This document shows, piece by piece, positions 33,718-37,825 of a DNA stretch of 37,825 nt. The notes beneath the pieces were generated by a model. It saw nothing but the letters and a program-made list of their open reading frames with translations, ran no database searches and was not told where the DNA came from. Numbering within the stretch: position 1 is the stretch's first letter; every line of letters begins with the position of its first letter. Source of the DNA: JAQGMV01 sp050260255 (GTDB lineage Bacteria > Pseudomonadota > Gammaproteobacteria > Burkholderiales > SG8-41); the NCBI GenBank assembly GCA_050260255.1, contig JBLNBW010000124.1, forward strand, positions 1 through 37,825, in the 5' to 3' direction. A program made the position numbers and the translations under genes.

Positions 33718-33812
33718 GCGCAAGTTAACAGGTCGTTCGACACGGACGCCCAGGTGCTGCCATGCGCTTCGCGCACACGCCTCCCGGTCGCCGGTTAACT
33801 CCAACGTTACAC
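33718..33812 (+). other. attC site of cassette 5
   Basis: About 95 bp from GCGCAAGTTAAC to GTTACAC. The 12 nt GCGCAAGTTAAC (33718-33729) are the exact reverse complement of the cassette 5 start GTTAACTTGCGC (33132-33143), strong proof of a real cassette. Confidence 0.9.
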
Positions 33813-33818
33813 GACGAG

Positions 33819-34205
33819 ATGCCGATGCTGAGCGCGTTCTTCTCGAGCAATGTGTACGTGCGAGTTAACCGCAATCAGTTTCGCTTGCGGCACATCGAGT
33901 CGGGAACTGACACTACGGTGCAAAGTGACACGCCTTTCACGACCCAGCGCCTGCTGATCGGTGATTTCACCGCCGCCGAGCGCACACTCAAGGCCGCCCT
34001 GAAACGGGTTGTGAATAGCCGTTTGATTTCTATATCACCGCGTGTACTCATTCAGCCGCTGGAGATGATCGAAGGCGGCCTTTCTCAAGTAGAAGATCGC
34101 GTGTTGCGCGAGGTCGCGATCGGTGCCGGCGCATCGAAGGTAATTGTATGGGTTGGGTCGGAGCTTGCTGACTCCGATGTAACGGAGAAGCTCAATGGCA
34201 AGTAA
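33819..34205 (+). CDS. Cassette 6: hypothetical protein, faint MreB-like region
   Basis: The product is 128 aa from ATG 33819 (ATG 33825 also possible). SNVYVRVNRNQFRLRHIESG, DTPFTTQRLLIGDFTAAER and RVLIQPLEMIEGGLSQVEDRV are visible. The later part faintly recalls the actin-fold segment of MreB, but the nucleotide-binding residues are not seen, so I name no function. Soluble. Its attC begins 2 nt after the stop. Confidence 0.65.
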   Translation: MPMLSAFFSSNVYVRVNRNQFRLRHIESGTDTTVQSDTPFTTQRLLIGDFTAAERTLKAALKRVVNSRLISISPRVLIQPLEMIEGGLSQVEDRVLREVAIGAGASKVIVWVGSELADSDVTEKLNGK

Positions 34206-34206
34206 A

Positions 34207-34283
34207 CCGTCGGATAATTGTGCAAGCGATAATGATGCTATGCGAGCGCTGCTCGCACGCGCATGTCATTGCAGACATTAGGG
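34207..34283 (+). other. attC site of cassette 6, degenerate
   Basis: CGTCGGATAAT at the left pairs with the cassette 6 start GTTACACGACG except at three positions. ATGATGC and GCATGTCAT form inner arms, and the right end is ATTAGGG rather than GTTRRRY. Confidence 0.65.
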
Positions 34284-34291
34284 CTCACGAG

Positions 34292-34585
34292 TTGCGATTC
34301 GAAAAACCTTTGTGGATCGAGTGGCTGGGTGCTCTTGCGTTTGCGCTTGTCTTCGGCGCCCTCTCGTACGTTGCGCTCACGGAGCGCCAGATCACGGTCG
34401 GCGGCAAGACTGGCATACACCACTTCGAGGGCGCCGCGGCTATCGATGCGGGTTTCTTCTATCTAGCCGTTGCGATCGGCTCTTTGGGGTATCTGGCGAA
34501 GGGGAACCGTTTTCGTGTGTGGATTTGGACCGGACTGGGGACGGTCTGGGTATGTGCTGTAGCCACCTATCTGATCGCGTACTAA
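34292..34585 (+). CDS. Cassette 7: small membrane protein
   Basis: The product is about 97 aa from TTG 34292, the first start after the attC; a GTG at 34220 would put 24 residues inside the attC. Three hydrophobic segments are seen (about 10-27, 45-63, 73-93). No family recognised. Start codon and ribosome site are weak, so expression is uncertain. Its stop overlaps the 1L core of its attC. Confidence 0.6.
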   Translation: MRFEKPLWIEWLGALAFALVFGALSYVALTERQITVGGKTGIHHFEGAAAIDAGFFYLAVAIGSLGYLAKGNRFRVWIWTGLGTVWVCAVATYLIAY

Positions 34586-34688
34586 CATTTATGGCGAGCA
34601 ACGTGAGTCGTGACGGGGCAATCGACACGGACGTACTCGCGGCCGGCGGTCGCCGGCCTGTGGCCCGCTGGTCAGTTCTACGTTAAGC
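34580..34688 (+). other. attC site of cassette 7
   Basis: 109 bp from TACTAAC to GTTAAGC. The inner part has GACACGGACGTACTCGCGG and GGTCGCCGGCC, similar to the other attC sites. The core matches GTTRRRY exactly. Confidence 0.8.
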
Positions 34689-34689
34689 C

Positions 34690-35025
34690 ATGCAGATCCC
34701 TCCCTCTGTACTCAAGCGCCGGCTGATTCAGGCAGCGATTCTTCTTTGCGCTGTCGTCGTGCTGCCGGAGTTCGCATCGACCTACTTGCCGGGCGCTGCG
34801 CCCTATGTGCCGCCCGGAGTTGTGTCTTTGCTGGTGCTCCTCTCCTTCGGATACGCTGCCGTCGTGTGGCGAACTCATCATGTGCTCGCCTGGTTGTTCC
34901 CCGGCTGCAATATTGAGTTGCCTCTTCAATGCGCTCGGGAGAAGACAACCGCGAATGTGAGCGCTTGGATCGGCGTGGCCGTTTCCGTGGCCGTTCTTGG
35001 CCGCTGGCTATGGGGAGTGCTGTAA
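34690..35025 (+). CDS. Cassette 8: small membrane protein
   Basis: The product is 111 aa from ATG 34690, immediately after the core. Three hydrophobic segments lie at about 12-28, 43-60 and 92-109. The loop has HHVLAWLFPGCNIELPLQC with two cysteines. No family recognised. Its attC begins about 28 nt after the stop. Confidence 0.65.
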   Translation: MQIPPSVLKRRLIQAAILLCAVVVLPEFASTYLPGAAPYVPPGVVSLLVLLSFGYAAVVWRTHHVLAWLFPGCNIELPLQCAREKTTANVSAWIGVAVSVAVLGRWLWGVL

Positions 35026-35052
35026 TCCGCGTCTCGCGGAGTGCGGCGGCCC

Positions 35053-35134
35053 GGGCCAACAAGGCGATTGAGGCAATGCTCCTATCGGCGGGTCTTGGTC
35101 GCCTGCTGTCCCCGGTCGTTTCCGACGTTAGCCG
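35053..35134 (+). other. attC site of cassette 8
   Basis: 82 bp from GGGCCAAC to GTTAGCC. The left core is off consensus and the right core is GTTRRRY-like with C at the third R. CCCCGGTCGTTTCCGAC matches the style of the other sites. Confidence 0.7.
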
Positions 35135-35178
35135 GCACTATGCGCCGCACCGGAGCGTCCGGCTTTCAACGTTACCAC
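35135..35178 (+). other. Partial attC end at the array/chromosome boundary
   Basis: GCGTCCGGCTTTCAACGTTACCA repeats the right-half pattern of attC 5 (CCGGTTAACTCCAACGTTAC) only 43 nt after attC 8. The core GTTACCA runs into the stop of nrsF, so the array ends here. Confidence 0.5.
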
Positions 35179-35813
35179 CGCAACACCCGCGGCCCGAGCA
35201 GGGCACCGGCGGCGGTCGGTATCAGCATCCCGAGCACGTACCAGATGGCAATGAAGGGCGGCGCCATCTCCGGGCAGTGCAGGGTATAGACCAGCGTTCC
35301 GGTCGCGCCGGCAAGAAGACCGGCACCGGCGCCGGCAAGCTGCAGCTGCGTGGGCGCAAGTCCTTTCATCGCCCACAGCGATGCGGCGAATGCCGGTATG
35401 GACAGCATCGCGATGTTGAGCGCGCACACACGCCAGGTTGTGCCGAGGGCAAGGGGAGCGCGTTCGGACGGGGGCGCCTGCAGCAAAATCACTCCGGCAA
35501 TGAGCCAGAGAACGAGCAATGGCGCTGCCAACGCTGCCAGTGCAGGGGCGGTGCGGGCACCCGGCGTTCCGAGCCGGCGCGCTGCCACGGTGCTGATCGC
35601 GAGCAGCACGGCAACGAAACCGACCTTGAGCCAGAACAGTCCGGTCGTCGTCGCAACTGCGAGCGCGGGATTCAAGCCCAGCCGCACTGACATGATCGCC
35701 GCAGCGCCTACGAGGCCCACCGCGATCGCGACAGCGAGGCGGCGAGCGGCGGATCCGGCTGCGACGGGTTGCGGGTTGCGCGCAAGCAGCGTGACGAGGT
35801 CGTCGGTTCTCAT
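35172..35813 (-). CDS. nrsF: NrsF (DUF1109) membrane anti-sigma factor
   Basis: The product is 213 aa with about six membrane helices, the DUF1109 layout. Cys130 (in WRVCALN) and Cys180 (in YTLHCPE) match the spacing of the two conserved cysteines of Caulobacter NrsF that are linked to metal response. It holds the ECF sigma factor at the membrane until stress. Its ATG overlaps the stop of the sigma gene (ATGA, 35810-35813), so the pair is coupled. The end of the coding region abuts the integron array. Confidence 0.88.
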   Translation of the reverse strand: MRTDDLVTLLARNPQPVAAGSAARRLAVAIAVGLVGAAAIMSVRLGLNPALAVATTTGLFWLKVGFVAVLLAISTVAARRLGTPGARTAPALAALAAPLLVLWLIAGVILLQAPPSERAPLALGTTWRVCALNIAMLSIPAFAASLWAMKGLAPTQLQLAGAGAGLLAGATGTLVYTLHCPEMAPPFIAIWYVLGMLIPTAAGALLGPRVLRW

Positions 35814-36370
35814 GATGCGGTCCGCATGCGTGCCGCGAGCGTCTTCAAGGCGCGATGCACCGTGACCTTCACGGCGGATTCCGACATGCCAGTGCGCTTC
35901 GCGGTTTCCACGACGGATAATCCTTCCAGCTTCATGCAGGTCAATGCGACGCGCTGGCGCTCGGGCAATTCCTCGAGCAGCTTCATCACGTCGCGGCGCG
36001 CGTCGGCGGCATGGTCGTCGCGCGCGGCGAATATCTCGTGCTCCTCGTCGAACGGATCGTTGTAGGCCTCGTGGCGCGAGCGCCGGCGCAGGAGATCGAT
36101 CAGCTTGTACTTCGCGATGGCATGCAGCCACGCGGTCACCGGCTGGGCCGGATCGTAAGTGTGGCGCTGATTGTGGACGGCGATGAGCGTCTCCTGCACG
36201 AGGTCCTCCACGTCGTCGGGCAATCCCGCAAGGCGCTTGCGCAGAAATGCACGGAGATGGCCGGTGAGCGCCTGCAGAAAACGCTCGTAGGCCGCAGCGT
36301 CTCCGCCGAGCGCACACACCAAGAGCTCCTGCAGCCTGCGCTCGCTCTCGTTCAAACGTCCATCCTCCAC
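35810..36370 (-). CDS. sigF: ECF RNA polymerase sigma factor (SigF type)
   Basis: The product is up to 186 aa. Region 2 shows DDVEDLVQETLIAVHNQRHTYDP and WLHAIAKYKLIDLLRR. Region 4 shows PERQRVALTCMKLEGLSVVETAKRTGMSESAVKVTVHRALK. Start choice: GTG 36370 sits at the expected transcription start of the SigF-type promoter, whereas TTG 36355 has GGAGGA 6 nt upstream and may be the true start. It should drive the divergent bufferin operon and its own gene, both preceded by the same motif. Confidence 0.9.
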   Translation of the reverse strand: MEDGRLNESERRLQELLVCALGGDAAAYERFLQALTGHLRAFLRKRLAGLPDDVEDLVQETLIAVHNQRHTYDPAQPVTAWLHAIAKYKLIDLLRRRSRHEAYNDPFDEEHEIFAARDDHAADARRDVMKLLEELPERQRVALTCMKLEGLSVVETAKRTGMSESAVKVTVHRALKTLAARMRTAS

Positions 36371-36376
36371 CTCGTA

Positions 36377-36402
36377 TTCGTCACCGGGGCTCCGCAGGTT
36401 AC
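36377..36402 (-). promoter_or_regulatory. SigF-type promoter for sigF-nrsF
   Basis: On the minus strand GTAACC (36402-36397), 16 nt, then CGAA (36380-36377). The sequence GTAACC-N16-CGAA is the SigF promoter described in Caulobacter. Transcription would begin near 36371, next to the sigF start, indicating autoregulation. Confidence 0.75.
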
Positions 36403-36445
36403 AGCGCTGCAGGAAATAATATTCGGCTGGATTGTAACGGCCGCT

Positions 36446-36471
36446 GTAACCGATCACCACCACCCGCCGAA
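36446..36471 (+). promoter_or_regulatory. SigF-type promoter for the bufferin operon
   Basis: GTAACC (36446-36451), 16 nt, CGAA (36468-36471). It has the same elements and spacing as the opposite promoter 44 bp away. The expected start near 36478 leaves a leader of about 75 nt before bufA1. Confidence 0.78.
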
Positions 36472-36554
36472 CTAGCACGTGAGACCGCACGAGGCGCTGC
36501 ACGACGCGGCATGACGGCGGTTTCGACCCGATCACTTTCAGAAAGGACATAGTC

Positions 36555-36824
36555 ATGAACGGCAAGACCATCGTGCTGACTGCAGTTGCGCTCGGTGCAC
36601 TCGCTTCGGGCGCGGCCGTGGCGGCGGAAAAGACGGATATGGAAAAGTGCTACGGCGTGGCGATGGCCGGCAAGAACGACTGCGCCGCGGGCGCCGGCAC
36701 GAGCTGCGCCGGCACCTCGAAAGTCGATTATCAGGGCAACGCGTGGAAGTACGTCGCGAAAGGCACGTGCAGCTCGATCAAGACGCCCAAAGGCACCGGA
36801 TCGCTCACGCCGGTGAAGATGTAA
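36555..36824 (+). CDS. bufA1: BufA1-type bufferin precursor (DUF2282)
   Basis: The product is 89 aa. The ribosome-binding site AAAGGA precedes ATG 36555. A signal peptide (1 to about 24, AAVAA) leads to a small mature part with four cysteines, C32, C43, C51 and C72, in EKCYG, KNDCAAG, TSCAGTS and GTCSS. This is the DUF2282 bufferin pattern. Bufferins are periplasmic peptides whose central cysteines are modified to thiooxazoles by the BufB/BufC pair and then bind copper. The gene is first in a SigF-driven operon, with 3 bp to the next. Confidence 0.88.
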   Translation: MNGKTIVLTAVALGALASGAAVAAEKTDMEKCYGVAMAGKNDCAAGAGTSCAGTSKVDYQGNAWKYVAKGTCSSIKTPKGTGSLTPVKM

Positions 36825-36827
36825 GCC

Positions 36828-37667
36828 ATGAGCACCACGCTGTCCGCGGGATTGGGCCTCAAGCCCGAGCATTTCGAGGAGGCGCTCGCCTGTTCCGCGG
36901 ACGGCCTGTGGTTCGAGCTGCATCCGGAGAACTACATGGCGGACGGCGGTCCGCGGCGCGCCTGGCTGGAACGCATACGCGCGCGATGGCCGATCTCGCT
37001 GCATGGCGTCGCGCTGTCCCTGGCCGCGGATGCGCCGCCGGACCCGGTGCACCTGCGGCGCCTCAAGGCACTCGTGGACCGCCTCCAACCCGCGCTTGTA
37101 TCCGAGCACCTCGCATGGTCGGCATGGGGCGGCATCTATTATCCGGACCTGTTGCCTTTCCCGCGCACGCATGCGGCACTCCTTCGCATCGCGGACAACG
37201 TAAGCCAGGTGCAGGATGGGTTGCAAAGACCCATCGCGATAGAAAATCCGTCGCACTACATCCACATCGACGGCCACGAGTACGACGAAACGACTTTTCT
37301 GCGCGAGCTCGCCACGCGCACCGGCTGCACGCTGCTCCTCGACGTGAACAACGTGCACGTGAGCGCGGCAAACCTTCAATACGATGCCGCGGCGTACATC
37401 GACGGGTTTCCTCACCATCTCGTGTCCGAAATTCATCTCGCCGGCCATACCCACGATGCGGCGCTCGGCACGGCGCTGCTGATCGACAGTCACGACGCGC
37501 CGGTGGGTGCCGCCGTCTGGACGCTCTACGAGCGGCTGGTTCGTCGCACGGGTCCGCGTCCTACGCTCGTCGAGCGCGACGGGAATGTGCCGGCGTTCCG
37601 CATGCTGATGGAAGAGCGCGATCGCGCCCACAGTGTGCTTGCAACGCGTTTTGCCAAGGCGGCTTGA
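36828..37667 (+). CDS. bufB: BufB multinuclear non-haem iron enzyme (DUF692)
   Basis: The product is 279 aa. Marks are GLGLKPEHFEEAL, WFELHPENYM, LHGVALSL, SEHLAWS, IENPSHYI, LLLDVNNVHVSA and EIHLAGHTHD, which supply the His, Asp and Glu ligands of the TIM-barrel iron site. MNIO enzymes of this type modify cysteines of the precursor; here the substrate should be BufA1. It starts 3 bp after bufA1, and its stop overlaps the start of bufC (ATGA). Confidence 0.92.
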   Translation: MSTTLSAGLGLKPEHFEEALACSADGLWFELHPENYMADGGPRRAWLERIRARWPISLHGVALSLAADAPPDPVHLRRLKALVDRLQPALVSEHLAWSAWGGIYYPDLLPFPRTHAALLRIADNVSQVQDGLQRPIAIENPSHYIHIDGHEYDETTFLRELATRTGCTLLLDVNNVHVSAANLQYDAAAYIDGFPHHLVSEIHLAGHTHDAALGTALLIDSHDAPVGAAVWTLYERLVRRTGPRPTLVERDGNVPAFRMLMEERDRAHSVLATRFAKAA

Positions 37668-37825
37668 TGAGCTCCGGTGCCCTCGGACGATTCCAAGACG
37701 AGTTCGCTCGTGCGCTCTTTACGCAGCCGGGCGAGCCGCATCTTGCCGCGCTCACGGCGCAGGCGGGGTTCGCCGTGTACCGGAACACCGTGATCAAGGG
37801 TTGCGTCGACGCAGTCCGTGCTAAT
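37667..37825 (+). CDS. bufC: BufC partner protein (DUF2063), cut by the window end
   Basis: The first 53 residues are present: MSSGALGRFQDEFARALF, then AALTAQAGFAVYRNTVIKG. The FAVYRNTV segment is the hallmark of the DUF2063/HvfC-BufC N-terminal domain, which delivers the precursor to BufB. Start overlaps the bufB stop by 1 nt (ATGA). The rest lies outside the window. Confidence 0.85.
   Translation, partial: MSSGALGRFQDEFARALFTQPGEPHLAALTAQAGFAVYRNTVIKGCVDAVRAN

Noticed and set aside
30838..35178. The regular repeats as a possible CRISPR array
   Set aside because: The repeated parts are 77-109 bp imperfect palindromes with gene-sized spacing and GTTRRRY cores, which fits attC sites and not CRISPR repeats.
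35172..36317. A 381-codon minus-strand open frame covering nrsF and part of sigF
   Set aside because: Only the last 213 codons from 35813 read as NrsF; the upstream part is the wrong frame of the sigma factor gene.

Overview
The window looks like chromosomal DNA of a GC-rich betaproteobacterium, probably Burkholderiales. Three separate Bug/TctC-type solute receptors, a Burkholderiales-style PssA, DUF1343/TIGR03790/DOMON-like genes and a chromosomal integron integrase support this. Genus and species cannot be read from the sequence. No rRNA, tRNA or CRISPR array was seen.

Region 1 (1-26.6 kb) is ordinary chromosome with short transcription units on both strands. It holds a PA2779-like protein, a TDT/SLAC1-type carrier overlapping a small membrane protein, a Bug receptor divergent from a zinc alcohol dehydrogenase, PssA, and a PQQ-type sorbosone dehydrogenase-like lipoprotein. 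A zinc-ribbon protein / Bug receptor / alpha-beta hydrolase unit follows. Further along are an aspartate dehydrogenase, a GST, an L,D-transpeptidase, RidA, an ACMSD-like amidohydrolase, an MFS exporter, and a co-directional block (cupin, MEKHLA, CBS, lipoprotein, DOMON-like, DUF1343/NamZ-like, TIGR03790). Relics are visible: the HTH of a LuxR-type response regulator (about 2.2-2.4 kb) and the C-terminal half of a serine beta-lactamase-like protein (about 17.2-17.5 kb). Dispersed palindromic repeats lie at 15.3, 19.1 and 25.4 kb.

Region 2 (26.8-35.2 kb) is a decayed chromosomal integron. A broken integron integrase gene (29959-30790, minus) faces away from an array of cassettes read on the plus strand (30941 to about 35134). 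The array holds eight small genes separated by attC-like sites ending in GTTRRRY-type cores. One cassette gene is frameshifted, and its attC is interrupted by the N-terminal scrap of an IS110-family transposase. A second, about 97% identical copy of the integrase 5' end plus leader (26841-27152) forms a 312/313-bp direct repeat. The two copies flank 3.4 kb carrying an SDR-like protein and a DUF362/ferredoxin protein.

Region 3 (35.2-37.8 kb) is a copper/metal-stress bufferin locus. An ECF sigma factor (SigF type) and its membrane anti-sigma (NrsF, DUF1109) diverge from bufA1 (DUF2282 precursor), bufB (DUF692 multinuclear iron enzyme) and the start of bufC (DUF2063), which runs off the window. 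The divergent intergenic region carries two copies of GTAACC-N16-CGAA, one facing each way. This implies that SigF drives both its own operon and the bufferin operon.
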